From Bacillota bacterium (GTDB taxonomy: Bacteria > Bacillota > Clostridia > Tissierellales > MES13), in contig VENA01000040.1 of NCBI GenBank assembly GCA_009711785.1, forward strand, positions 1 to 64,000: DNA of 64,000 bases. Reading direction: 5' to 3'. Shown piece by piece: positions 52,637 through 63,126 of this stretch (position 1 is the stretch's first letter; each line of letters begins with the position of its first letter). Made by a program: the position numbers and the translations under genes. The notes below the pieces were generated by a model. The model saw nothing but the letters and a program-made list of their open reading frames with translations, did no database searches and was not told where the DNA came from.

Positions 52637-52678
52637 CCCCCTTTAACATATATATGTATTAACAGTATGTTAAGGGGG
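52637..52678 (+). promoter_or_regulatory. Hairpin that contains the epimerase ribosome site
   Basis: CCCCCTTTAACATA (52637-52650) pairs with TATGTTAAGGGGG (52666-52678) apart from one bulged T. The 3' arm includes the whole AAGGGGG ribosome site of the gene starting at 52686. It may also act as a weak terminator for the upstream gene. Confidence 0.7.
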
Positions 52679-52685
52679 ATTTGTC

Positions 52686-53639
52686 ATGATACTAGTAACT
52701 GGAGCAGCTGGTTTTATTGGAAGTAATTTATGTCGGGTGCTTTTAAATAATGGATTAAAGGTTCTTGGTATTGATAGTTTTTATGATAACTATCCTAAAT
52801 GGATTAAAGAGTTTCATATAAGACATTTATTAGGAAATCCTGATTTTATTTTTTTAGAAAACAATATTTTAGAACCAGGTATAGGTAAGCTTATCGAAGG
52901 ATTGAAAATAGATTGTATTGTGCATTTAGCAGATATTCCAGGAGTTACCACATGTAGTGAAGTAAATTTTGATGAGTATATAAAGTATAACATAACTTCT
53001 ACACAGAGACTTTTAGAAGCAATAAAAAATAAGGGAATTAAAAGATTAATATATGCATCTTCATCTACGGTTTATGGAAATAATGGAAAATTACCTATGT
53101 ATGAAGTTACCAATACTAAACCTATTTCCCTTTATGGTGTAACAAAACTAGCTGGAGAAACTTTAAGTAATTATTATGGTCATAATTATGGTATGGATAT
53201 AAATATATTAAGATTTTTCACAACATATGGTCCAAATCAAAGACCAGATATGGCTTTTCATAGATTTATTAAAAATATGTTATTAAATAAGGAAATAAGT
53301 GTCTATGGTGATGGTAGCCAGAAAAGGGATTTTGTTTATGTTACAGATGTATGTGAAATAATATTAAATATTATTGAAAAGGAAATAAAAAATGAAGTAG
53401 TTAATGTGGGAGGAGGTTTAACTTTAAGTGTAGAGGAGTCTATTAAAATAATTGAAAAATTATTAGGAAAAAGTGCTAATATAAAGTATATAGAGCCGAT
53501 ATCAGAGGAACAATTAATTACTAATGCTTCAATAAAGAAATTATCTGAATTAACTACAATAGATAAAAAGACAAGTATTTACGATGGTATAAGAGAGGAA
53601 ATTAATTATATAAAAAGACTATATGGTTTACCTAAATAG
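52686..53639 (+). CDS. NAD-dependent epimerase/dehydratase (UDP-glucose 4-epimerase-like)
   Basis: 317-residue extended short-chain dehydrogenase. NAD motif GAAGFIG at 6-12, ASSSTVYG, catalytic YxxxK in SLYGVTKLAGE, and the TYGPNQRPDM region seen in UDP-glucuronate and UDP-glucose epimerases. It acts on a nucleotide sugar for envelope polysaccharide; the exact substrate cannot be assigned. Its ribosome site lies within a 13-bp hairpin. Confidence 0.87.
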   Translation: MILVTGAAGFIGSNLCRVLLNNGLKVLGIDSFYDNYPKWIKEFHIRHLLGNPDFIFLENNILEPGIGKLIEGLKIDCIVHLADIPGVTTCSEVNFDEYIKYNITSTQRLLEAIKNKGIKRLIYASSSTVYGNNGKLPMYEVTNTKPISLYGVTKLAGETLSNYYGHNYGMDINILRFFTTYGPNQRPDMAFHRFIKNMLLNKEISVYGDGSQKRDFVYVTDVCEIILNIIEKEIKNEVVNVGGGLTLSVEESIKIIEKLLGKSANIKYIEPISEEQLITNASIKKLSELTTIDKKTSIYDGIREEINYIKRLYGLPK

Positions 53640-53688
53640 ATAACTTGTTATATACTAAAGATAAATAAGTTTTAAAGGGGAGATGGTT

Positions 53689-54717
53689 ATGAAAATAATA
53701 GATTTTCGTAGTGACACGCTTACAAAACCTACAGATGAAATGAGAAGGGCTATGAGTGAGGCGAATGTAGGAGATGATGTCTATAAAGAAGATCCAACTA
53801 TTAATGAATTAGAAAACTTAGCAAGTGAAATAGTAGGAAAGGAAGAAGCTTTATTTGTACCATCAGGAACTATGGGAAATCAACTTGCATTATTATCCCA
53901 TACAAATAGAGGGGAAGAGATTATACTTGAGGAATGGTCTCATATATATAGATTTGAAGTTGGAGGATTATCTTTTTTATCAGGATTGCAGGCAAAGCCC
54001 ATAAAGGGAGAAAATGGAATAATGGAATTAGAGGATATAAAAAGAGAAATAATAATAGATAATGATATACATCATGCTCAAACTAGCCTTATATGCATGG
54101 AAAATACTCATAATATGGCAGGCGGAGTTGTTACTCCATTAAAAAGAATGAAAGATATATATAATTTAGCTAAAGATAATCAAATCAAAGTACATTTAGA
54201 TGGAGCTAGAATGTTTAATGCTTCAATTTATTTAGATACAGATATTAAAGAAATAACAAATAAAACCGATAGTGTAATGTTTTGTTTATCAAAGGGATTA
54301 TCAGCCCCTGTTGGTTCTATCTTAGCAGGAGATAAAGAATTTATAAAAAAAGCAAGAAGATATAGAAAAATGTTAGGAGGAGGTATGAGACAAGCAGGTA
54401 TATTAGCAGCAGCCGGAATAATATCTTTAAATAACATGGTGGATAGATTAAAGTTAGATAATGAAAATATTAAATTATTAGCTGATAAATTAAGTAATAT
54501 AAAATCTATCGATGTAAAAACTCCTCAGACTAATATTTTAATGATAGATGTATCTAAATCAAAATATAGTTCTGAAGAGGTAATAGATAAGTTAAAAGAT
54601 AAAGGAATATTGACATCTAAAATAACTAATAATATAATCAGATTTGTAACCCATAGACATATTTCTAAAGAAGATATTTTATATTCAATTGATATTTTTA
54701 ATAAAATAATAAAATAA
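53689..54717 (+). CDS. ltaE: Low-specificity L-threonine aldolase
   Basis: PLP enzyme splitting threonine or allo-threonine to glycine and acetaldehyde. Family start DFRSDTLTKPTDEMRRAM, PLP lysine in CLSKGLSAPVGS, and HLDGARMFNAS with the cofactor aspartate. 342 residues from ATG 53689, 6 bases after AAAGGGGAG; ATG 53683 is too close to that site. Glycine and acetaldehyde both fit amino-acid fermentation. Confidence 0.93.
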   Translation: MKIIDFRSDTLTKPTDEMRRAMSEANVGDDVYKEDPTINELENLASEIVGKEEALFVPSGTMGNQLALLSHTNRGEEIILEEWSHIYRFEVGGLSFLSGLQAKPIKGENGIMELEDIKREIIIDNDIHHAQTSLICMENTHNMAGGVVTPLKRMKDIYNLAKDNQIKVHLDGARMFNASIYLDTDIKEITNKTDSVMFCLSKGLSAPVGSILAGDKEFIKKARRYRKMLGGGMRQAGILAAAGIISLNNMVDRLKLDNENIKLLADKLSNIKSIDVKTPQTNILMIDVSKSKYSSEEVIDKLKDKGILTSKITNNIIRFVTHRHISKEDILYSIDIFNKIIK

Positions 54718-54722
54718 ATCAG

Positions 54723-54744
54723 AGACTCCTATCTATGGGAGTCT
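54723..54744 (+). terminator. Weak hairpin after threonine aldolase
   Basis: AGACTCC (54723-54729) / GGAGTCT (54738-54744); only TTTT within the following 10 bases, so partial at best. Confidence 0.5.
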
Positions 54745-54763
54745 TAGATTTTGAGGTGATAAA

Positions 54764-56089
54764 ATGGATTTATTTAGTTTAAATGCAGAGAATAACATAA
54801 AAAAATCAGCACCCTTAGCAGATAAAATGAGACCTGAAACTTTAAATGATTTCGTTGGACAAAAACATATTATAGGGAAAAACAAGCTATTATATAGAGC
54901 AATAAAAGCTGATAAATTAAGGTCTGTTATTTTCTATGGACCTCCTGGAACTGGAAAAACTACCTTAGCAAAAATTATAGCTAATACAACCAAATTATAT
55001 TTTGAACAACTTAATGCTGTAACTTCAGGTGTTAAGGATATAAGGGAAGTTATTAAGTTATCTAAAGAGAGATTAGGGATGTATAGTAAAAGAACAATTT
55101 TATTTATTGATGAAATACATAGATTTAATAAATCCCAACAAGATGCTTTATTACCCTATGTTGAAAATGGAACTGTTATATTAATTGGTGCAACCACTGA
55201 AAATCCGTATTTTGAAGTTAATAAAGCACTTATATCAAGATCTATGATATTTAGATTAAAGACATTATCAGATGAAGAAATAAAAGAAATTTTATATAGG
55301 GCTATAAAGGATAAAGATAAAGGAATGGGAAGGTTTAATACTAATGTTTCTGAAGATGCTATTAATCATATAGTTAATGTTTCTAATGGAGATGTTCGTA
55401 TAGCTTTAAATGGGTTAGAATTAGGAATATTAACAACACCCCCGAATGAAGATGGAATTATTAATATTACATTAGATGTAGCTATACAATGTGTTCAAAA
55501 AAGGGCATTAAAGTATGAAAAAAATGGGGATGAACACTATGATACTATATCGGCATTTATAAAAAGTATGAGAGGATCAGATCCAGATGCATCCCTTTAT
55601 TGGCTAGCTAAGATGATATATGCTGGTGAAGATCCAAAGTTTATAGCAAGAAGAATAATAATATGTGCATCGGAAGATGTTGGTAATGCAGACCCTGAAG
55701 CTTTAAATATTGCTGTATCAGCATTTAATGCCTTAAATATAATAGGTATGCCAGAGGGAAGAATTCCCTTAGCACAGGCTACAGTATATATAGCATGTGC
55801 AGAAAAAAGTAATAGAAGTTATCTAGGCATTGATAAAGCATTAAAGGATGTGGAAAATAAAAAAACTGGAGATGTACCTAATCATTTAAGGGATTCCCAT
55901 TATAATGGAGCAGGGAAATTAGGTCATGGTAAAGGTTATAAATATTCCCATGATTATCCTAATAACTTTGTTAAACAACAGTATTTACCTGATAGTTTAA
56001 AGGGAGTTAAATACTATAAACCTACAGAAAATGGATATGAAGAAAAAATAAAAAAGAGATTAGATAAGTTTTATAATGAAATAGATTAA
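54764..56089 (+). CDS. rarA: Replication-associated recombination protein A (AAA+ ATPase RarA/MgsA)
   Basis: 441-residue clamp-loader-like ATPase acting at stalled forks. LADKMRPETLNDFVGQKHI at the start, Walker A GPPGTGKTT, Walker B LFIDEIHRFNKSQQDALLP, sensor motif GATTENPYFEVN, then the C-terminal tetramerisation domain (SAFIKSMRGSDPDASLYWLA). Normal length. ATG start behind GAGGTG. Confidence 0.95.
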   Translation: MDLFSLNAENNIKKSAPLADKMRPETLNDFVGQKHIIGKNKLLYRAIKADKLRSVIFYGPPGTGKTTLAKIIANTTKLYFEQLNAVTSGVKDIREVIKLSKERLGMYSKRTILFIDEIHRFNKSQQDALLPYVENGTVILIGATTENPYFEVNKALISRSMIFRLKTLSDEEIKEILYRAIKDKDKGMGRFNTNVSEDAINHIVNVSNGDVRIALNGLELGILTTPPNEDGIINITLDVAIQCVQKRALKYEKNGDEHYDTISAFIKSMRGSDPDASLYWLAKMIYAGEDPKFIARRIIICASEDVGNADPEALNIAVSAFNALNIIGMPEGRIPLAQATVYIACAEKSNRSYLGIDKALKDVENKKTGDVPNHLRDSHYNGAGKLGHGKGYKYSHDYPNNFVKQQYLPDSLKGVKYYKPTENGYEEKIKKRLDKFYNEID

Positions 56090-56122
56090 AGATCTTTACT
56101 TAAATGTAAAGATCTTTTTTTA
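56089..56122 (+). terminator. Intrinsic terminator after rarA
   Basis: AAGATCTTTAC (56089-56099) / GTAAAGATCTT (56106-56116) and T run. It also overlaps the stop codon. Confidence 0.88.
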
Positions 56123-56202
56123 TAAAAAGACTTGAAGATTAAAAATAATTAGGTTAAAATATAAACAGATGCTTATAATATAAACAAAAGTTGGTGATTG
56201 AT

Positions 56203-57300
56203 TTGACTTCTAGAGAAAAGGAAATTTTAGAATTAATTAGAAAAGATCCTATGATAACACAACAAAAGTTAGCTAAAAAGCTAGGAATAACTAGGTCTTC
56301 TATTGCAGTACATATAGGAAACTTAATGAAAAAAGGTTATATTAAGGGTAAAGGTTACATTTTAAAAAATCAGGAATATGTAACTGTAATAGGGGGAGCT
56401 AATATAGATATACAGGGATTTAGTGAAGAATTAATATATGAAGATTCTAATCCTGGTAAAGTAAAAATGTCCCTTGGCGGCGTTGGTAGAAATATAGCAG
56501 AAAATTTAGTTAATATAGGTATTAATACTAAATTAGTAACTGTTGTTGGTGATGATATTTATGGCGATAAAATTTATGATGAATGTAGAGTTTCTGGTAT
56601 AGATATTAATTACTCAATAAAATTAAAAGAAGGTAGGACTTCTACTTATATTTCAATTTCTGAAAAAGGGGATATGAAGTTAGCAGTATCTGATATGGGT
56701 ATATTAGATTATATGGATGTAGAGTATATTAGAAAGATTTCTGATATTATAAATAGTTCTAAAATTATTGTATTAGATACTAATATGCCTATGGATGTTA
56801 TTGATTATTTAGTAATTAATTTTAAGGATAAAAAATTTTTCCTAGATCCAGTTTCTACAACAAAAGCTGAAAAAGTAAAGGATATAATCGGTAGTTTTCA
56901 TACAATAAAACCTAATAAATATGAAGCTGAAATCCTTAGTGGGATAAAAATAAAAAATAGAAAAGATATAAAGAGAGCAGGGGATATCCTAATTAAAAAA
57001 GGTGTAAAAAAAGTATATATAAGCCTAGGAAAAGATGGGATTTTTTATTCAGATGGTGAAAATTCTAAAATAATAAATAATCCTAAAGTTGATGTTATAA
57101 ATGCTACAGGAGCAGGGGATGCCTTTTTAGCAGGATTAGTTTATAGTGAGTTAAATAAATTTAATTGTGAAAAAAGTGCTATATTTTCCATGGGAGCATC
57201 TATTTTAGCATTATCCCATGAAGATACAATTAATTATAATATAACAGTTGAAAATATAAATAAAAAAATCGAGGAGTTGAATATGTATGAAAGAATTTAA
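56203..57300 (+). CDS. psuK: Pseudouridine kinase with N-terminal winged helix (PfkB family)
   Basis: Phosphorylates pseudouridine to the 5'-phosphate for PsuG. Residues 1-60 are a winged-helix DNA-binding domain (REKEILELIRKDPMITQQKLAKKLGITRSSIAVHI), followed by a PfkB ribokinase domain with GGANIDIQG, GGVGRNIAENL and the catalytic NATGAGDAFLAG. The fused domain suggests it also regulates its own operon. TTG 56203 follows GGTGAT; upstream TTG 56191 and GTG 56194 lack a ribosome site. Overlaps psuG by 14 bases. Confidence 0.9.
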   Translation: MTSREKEILELIRKDPMITQQKLAKKLGITRSSIAVHIGNLMKKGYIKGKGYILKNQEYVTVIGGANIDIQGFSEELIYEDSNPGKVKMSLGGVGRNIAENLVNIGINTKLVTVVGDDIYGDKIYDECRVSGIDINYSIKLKEGRTSTYISISEKGDMKLAVSDMGILDYMDVEYIRKISDIINSSKIIVLDTNMPMDVIDYLVINFKDKKFFLDPVSTTKAEKVKDIIGSFHTIKPNKYEAEILSGIKIKNRKDIKRAGDILIKKGVKKVYISLGKDGIFYSDGENSKIINNPKVDVINATGAGDAFLAGLVYSELNKFNCEKSAIFSMGASILALSHEDTINYNITVENINKKIEELNMYERI

Positions 57301-58213
57301 TAAATATTTAGATATTAAACCAGAAATAAAGAAGGCTTTATTAGAAAATAAACCAGTTGTTGCATTAGAATCTACAATAATATCCCATGGAATGCCTTAT
57401 CCTAAAAATGTTGAAACTGCATTAAAAGTGGAAGAAATTATTAGAGAAAATGGAGCTATACCGGCAACTATAGCAATAATAAATGGTGTATTAAAGGTTG
57501 GTTTAGATAAAGAAGAAATTGAATATTTAGCTAAGGGTAATGATATTAAAAAGGTTAGCAGAAGAGATTTACCATTTATTGTAGCGAATAAATTAAATGG
57601 TGCTACTACAGTTGCATCTACAATGATTATAGCTTCATTAGCAGGTATTAAAGTCTTTGTAACTGGAGGTATAGGTGGAGTACATAAAAATGCTCAACAA
57701 ACCTTTGATATATCCGCTGACTTAGAAGAGCTATCAAAAACAGATGTTGCTGTGGTTTGTGCAGGAGCTAAAGCAATATTAGATATTGGTTTAACTTTAG
57801 AGTATTTAGAGACAAATGGAGTGGCAGTAGCCGGTATTAAAACTGATGAACTTCCAGCCTTCTATACAAGAAAAAGTGGGTTTAAAGTAGATTATAGAAT
57901 AGATGATATTAAAGATTTAGCACTAAGTATGAAACTTAAGTGGGACTTAAAGTTAAAGGGAGGCTTAGTTGTAGCTAACCCTATTCCCCATGAATTTGAG
58001 ATGGATTATAATGTTATAAACAAAGCAATAGAAGATGCATTAATAAAAGCAAATAAAAAGGGTATTAAAGGCAAAGAAATAACACCTTTTTTACTATCAG
58101 AGATAAAAGAAATAACAAAGGGGAAAAGTCTAAAATCTAATATTGAGTTAGTTTATAATAACGCAAGGGTAGGTTCAAAATTAGCAGTAGAGTATTCTAA
58201 GCTTAGTAAATAA
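57287..58213 (+). CDS. psuG: Pseudouridine-5'-phosphate glycosidase
   Basis: Splits pseudouridine phosphate into uracil and ribose-5-phosphate, salvaging pseudouridine from RNA turnover. 308 residues with VVALESTIISHGMPYP near the start, SRRDLP, GATTVASTMIIASLAGI, VFVTGGIGGVH and ANPIP. Second gene of the psuK-psuG unit; a long terminator follows. Confidence 0.95.
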   Translation: MKEFNKYLDIKPEIKKALLENKPVVALESTIISHGMPYPKNVETALKVEEIIRENGAIPATIAIINGVLKVGLDKEEIEYLAKGNDIKKVSRRDLPFIVANKLNGATTVASTMIIASLAGIKVFVTGGIGGVHKNAQQTFDISADLEELSKTDVAVVCAGAKAILDIGLTLEYLETNGVAVAGIKTDELPAFYTRKSGFKVDYRIDDIKDLALSMKLKWDLKLKGGLVVANPIPHEFEMDYNVINKAIEDALIKANKKGIKGKEITPFLLSEIKEITKGKSLKSNIELVYNNARVGSKLAVEYSKLSK

Positions 58214-58231
58214 TTAAATTATCATAAGTGA

Positions 58232-58278
58232 AAAAAAAGTTAGAAATAGGAAATCATTTCTTATTTCTAACTTTTTTT
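58232..58278 (+). terminator. Intrinsic terminator after psuG
   Basis: Seventeen-bp inverted repeat at 58232-58248 and 58262-58278 (core GTTAGAAATA / TATTTCTAAC), ending in seven T. Confidence 0.9.
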
Positions 58279-58418
58279 ATAGTAAAAAAGTATATGTTAC
58301 TATTTATTAATGATTATATGTAGTTTGTTAAATAATCAATAATAAATTGTTTTTTCAAATCTTTTGTTATAGTATTAACTGTAAATAAATAATAGACAGT
58401 TTGAAGGGAGGTTAAAAA

Positions 58419-59669
58419 ATGATAAAAATGTTTAGTATGTATAAAGGATTACCTAGAAGTATTTATATACTTTTTTTAGCTAGAGTAGTTAATAGTATGG
58501 GAATGTTTGTATATCCATTTCTTACTTTGTTTCTTTCAAAAAAAATTGGATTATCTGACAGTGAGGTTGGCTTTTATATGCTTTTAGCTTCAACAACATT
58601 TGTACCAGGTGCTTTTATTGGTGGTAAACTTACAGATCATTTTGGAAGAAAGAAAATATTATTAATATTTCAATCATTAGCAGCTTTAACTTTTATATCC
58701 TGTGGATTTATGGGAAATTCAATGATAGTAACTTGGCTTTTAATTACAGCATCATTATTTAATGGAATAGCAGATCCATCTACTGGAGCTATGGTAACTG
58801 ATTTAACAGAACCTAAAAATAGGAAAGCAGCATTTTCACTTTTATATTTAGGAATAAATATTGGTGTAGCCATTGGACCAATAATAGCAGGCTTCTTATT
58901 TGAAAACTACACAAGATGGATATTTTGGGGAGATGGATTAACTACAGTAATTGCACTTAGTTTAGTTTTAATTTATGTACCTGATACAAAACCAACAGAA
59001 GAAGAAATAAAACAAACAAATGATAAGCTAAGTGAAAATGAAAAAGCTGAATTAGGTAGTGTATTTAAGGCTTTACTTAAAAGACCTTTCTTAATTGGTT
59101 TCGCAGTTATTTATTCTTTACTTACATTTTCATATTCACAGCATGCATTTAGTATACCTTTACAACTTAATGATATATTTGGAGATGCTAGTTCTAAGAT
59201 GTTTGGTACTATTATGAGTGTAAATGCTATTGTTGTTTTAATAATGACAGTTCCACTTACAAATTTAACAAAGAAGTTAAAGCCTGTACAAAATGTTTCA
59301 ATTGTTGGTATTCTTTATGCTTTAGGTTTTGGTATGATTTATTATATAGATTATTTTCCATTTTTTATAATATCAACTATGTTTTGGACTATGGGAGAAA
59401 TATTAGCTGTAACAAATGTAGGAGTATATATAGCTAATCATTCACCAATTACCCATAGAGGAAGATTTAGTTCTTTTTTGAATATTCTCTCAGGGGCAGG
59501 ATATGCCCTAGGACCAGCCATGATGGGAATTTATATTGAAAGCTATGGAGTTAGACAAGTATGGATATTATTATTCTTTATTTCTATAGGGGCTTTTATA
59601 TTACTTAATCTACATCATAGGCTAGAAGTGTGGTCAAAAAAGAAGAAAGTGCTAGTTAGAAAAAGTTAA
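58419..59669 (+). CDS. MFS transporter (drug-efflux type)
   Basis: 416 residues with about 12 helices and a central loop at 195-215. Motif A GGKLTDHFGRKK lies between helices 2 and 3, and the N-terminal half has FNGIADPSTGAMVTDLTEPKNR typical of multidrug/DHA1 exporters. Substrate unknown. Single gene with site AGGGAGG; no adjacent regulator. Confidence 0.85.
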   Translation: MIKMFSMYKGLPRSIYILFLARVVNSMGMFVYPFLTLFLSKKIGLSDSEVGFYMLLASTTFVPGAFIGGKLTDHFGRKKILLIFQSLAALTFISCGFMGNSMIVTWLLITASLFNGIADPSTGAMVTDLTEPKNRKAAFSLLYLGINIGVAIGPIIAGFLFENYTRWIFWGDGLTTVIALSLVLIYVPDTKPTEEEIKQTNDKLSENEKAELGSVFKALLKRPFLIGFAVIYSLLTFSYSQHAFSIPLQLNDIFGDASSKMFGTIMSVNAIVVLIMTVPLTNLTKKLKPVQNVSIVGILYALGFGMIYYIDYFPFFIISTMFWTMGEILAVTNVGVYIANHSPITHRGRFSSFLNILSGAGYALGPAMMGIYIESYGVRQVWILLFFISIGAFILLNLHHRLEVWSKKKKVLVRKS

Positions 59670-59682
59670 ACTTTTATAAAAA

Positions 59683-59724
59683 AAGAAGATAATAATTACT
59701 TTTAAAAGTAATTATTATCTTCTT
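59683..59724 (-). terminator. Terminator between the convergent MFS and gdhA genes
   Basis: A 21-bp perfect inverted repeat with no loop bases to spare (59683-59703 and 59704-59724). On the minus strand it runs into TTTTTTT, so it mainly serves gdhA; on the plus strand the T run is short. A second small hairpin (59742-59757) precedes it. Confidence 0.85.
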
Positions 59725-59765
59725 AATATTGTTATTTTAAATATCCTTTTTTAGGATGTTTTTTA

Positions 59766-61127
<1,362 letters not shown>

Positions 61128-61141
61128 TCACGTCCATATAA

Positions 61142-61175
61142 ATTATATACCTTACTCATGGTTTTTTTCAACCAT
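61142..61175 (-). promoter_or_regulatory. gdhA promoter with overlapping dyad
   Basis: On the minus strand TTGAAA (61166-61171), an 18-base spacer and TATAAT (61142-61147). A perfect 6-bp dyad ATGGTT-N6-AACCAT (61158-61175) overlaps the -35 box and could be a repressor site. Confidence 0.65.
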
Positions 61176-61465
61176 AAATTTAAAAGAATTATTATTTTAA
61201 ATTTAGAAAGTAAACTTATGGTGAAAAATGTTTTATTTTGACAAAGTAATTAAATAAATGGGGTAAATTTTTTCATTATACAATTTATTACAAACATCAT
61301 CAAATCTCTTAAATAAAGTAATTAACAATTGCCCAGGCAATAAATAATTGATAATTATTTGTTTAGAATAAAATTTCAAAAAAATAAGTGAATTTTTTTT
61401 GAGAATATTATAAAATGTAAATATAAAGACAAATCAGAAGTGCTTAAGACAGCTGGAGGTTAAAT
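61176..61465 (+). promoter_or_regulatory. Divergent intergenic region with promoter of the histidine kinase gene
   Basis: No gene. It contains a short dyad ATTGCC-CA-GGCAAT (61328-61341), the only GC-rich patch, and a sigma-A promoter TTGAGA (61399-61404), 17 bases, TATAAA (61422-61427), whose transcript would start about 30 bases before the next gene. Confidence 0.55.
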
Positions 61466-63076
61466 ATGAAAAAATTTATACTAAATTTAATTAAAAACAG
61501 GCCTTTAAGAATTAGGGCTTTAATATTATTTTTACTAATTATTTATTTCCCAATACTATTAAATATATACTTTGTTTATAATAAAACTTTAGATGTTGTA
61601 AAAAAAGAAAAAATGGATTTTTCAAAACAAACTTTACAAAAGACAACTCAATCATTAGCAATAACAATAGATGATATAGAAAAAAATATTAATAAATTTG
61701 TGACAGAAAAAGCCATAACATCTTCTATGGAAATGTATCATACCGTGGAAAAACATTATCAAAATAAGATAGATAGTTTTTTAAAAGAAAAAGTTACTGA
61801 ATTTGTTGATAATAATTTTTATATAAAACAAGCTATATGTCTAGATAAAGATAATAGAATATATTATGGATATGATGATATAAAACTAAATAAGGATGCT
61901 TTTTTTAATAGTAAAGTATATAAGGAATTAAATTCTAAAGGGACTGATATCCTTTGGAGATATAAAGAAGAGGATGATTTTTTAAGTTCTAAGGATAATT
62001 TTTACATAATACATAAAATAAGAGGGGAAGGTAGCGAAAAAGCAACTAGTTATTTTATTTCATTTATTAAAAAGGATGTATTTAAAGACTTATATAAGGA
62101 TGTAGCCTTTAGTAATTCTAGCGAAATAAATATATATAATAAAGATAAAGAACCAATAATAACTAAACCAAAATTACAAATTCCTAAGAATGTTTTTAAT
62201 GGGTATATAAATACAGACAAACTATCAACAATTAGTACTATAAATTTAAATAATAAAGAATATGCTATGGGGGTTAGTTTACTACCATCAAAGGATTGGT
62301 ATCTTATAAGTACTACTTCAGTAGATGAATTACTAGTATCTACTAGGGATACTTTAAGGGGAAATTTATGGTTTATGGGTCTTATAAGTGTTATTGTTTC
62401 TATTTGGTTAATACTAGAGGTAATAGTTTTATCTAACGTTATAACACAAAAGGAAGTAGCCAATTATAGATTGAAATTATCAGAGGATATGAATCAAAGA
62501 TTAAGATTATATAAACATGACTTTAATAATCATCTACAAATAATTCAAGGACTTATAGAAATGAAGCAAACAAAAAGAGCAGTTGAATATTTAAAAAATG
62601 TGGTTAAAGAAGGAAGTATGATAAAGGGAAGATACCATATAGGAATACCTGAACTTGAGTCTGCAATATATTCAACTATTTGCAAAGCTAAGAAAAATGA
62701 TATAGAGGTTAATATAAATTCGATAGAGTTACCTAAAGACTTACCTATTGAATTATATGATTTAATAAAAATAATGACTAATTTAATAAAAAATGCAATG
62801 TATGCTTTAATTAATATAAATGGAAGTAATAAAGAATTAAATATAGATATATATTGGGAATTAGATGAGTATGTTTTTGAAATAACTAATAACATACCTA
62901 AAATTCCTAAGGAAATTAGAAAGAAAATATTTTTAAAAGGTTTTACAACTAAAAAAGAAGATGGTAATGGTTTAGGTTTGTATATTGTAAAAAAATTAGT
63001 TAATAAAAACGGTGGAACAATAAAATTAAAAGTAGATGAAAAGGGAAACCATTTTATTGTTAGATTTCCTCAATAA
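61466..63076 (+). CDS. Sensor histidine kinase with Spo0B-type dimerisation domain (CitA/DcuS-like)
   Basis: 536 residues: membrane helix at about 16-34, a large extracytoplasmic sensor (35-290), a second helix (about 297-320), then a Spo0B-like helical domain with the phosphoacceptor H351 in YKHDFNNHLQIIQGLIEMKQ, and an ATPase domain with NLIKNAMYAL and GNGLGLYIVKKLV. CitA/DcuS kinases sense small carboxylates, but the ligand is unknown. No response regulator is adjacent; the next gene is a molybdo-enzyme. Site TGGAGG. Confidence 0.86.
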   Translation: MKKFILNLIKNRPLRIRALILFLLIIYFPILLNIYFVYNKTLDVVKKEKMDFSKQTLQKTTQSLAITIDDIEKNINKFVTEKAITSSMEMYHTVEKHYQNKIDSFLKEKVTEFVDNNFYIKQAICLDKDNRIYYGYDDIKLNKDAFFNSKVYKELNSKGTDILWRYKEEDDFLSSKDNFYIIHKIRGEGSEKATSYFISFIKKDVFKDLYKDVAFSNSSEINIYNKDKEPIITKPKLQIPKNVFNGYINTDKLSTISTINLNNKEYAMGVSLLPSKDWYLISTTSVDELLVSTRDTLRGNLWFMGLISVIVSIWLILEVIVLSNVITQKEVANYRLKLSEDMNQRLRLYKHDFNNHLQIIQGLIEMKQTKRAVEYLKNVVKEGSMIKGRYHIGIPELESAIYSTICKAKKNDIEVNINSIELPKDLPIELYDLIKIMTNLIKNAMYALININGSNKELNIDIYWELDEYVFEITNNIPKIPKEIRKKIFLKGFTTKKEDGNGLGLYIVKKLVNKNGGTIKLKVDEKGNHFIVRFPQ

Positions 63077-63095
63077 TTATAAGAAGGGTGGTGAA

Positions 63096-63123
63096 AATCC
63101 TGATTTTTAATAAAATCAGGATT
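63096..63123 (+). promoter_or_regulatory. Hairpin around the oxidoreductase ribosome site
   Basis: Perfect 12-bp stem AATCCTGATTTT (63096-63107) / AAAATCAGGATT (63112-63123) with loop TAAT. Its 3' arm contains AGGA, the only ribosome-site candidate for the TTG at 63127. If translation starts at GTG 63091 instead, the hairpin is within the coding region. Confidence 0.6.
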
Positions 63124-63126
63124 AAT

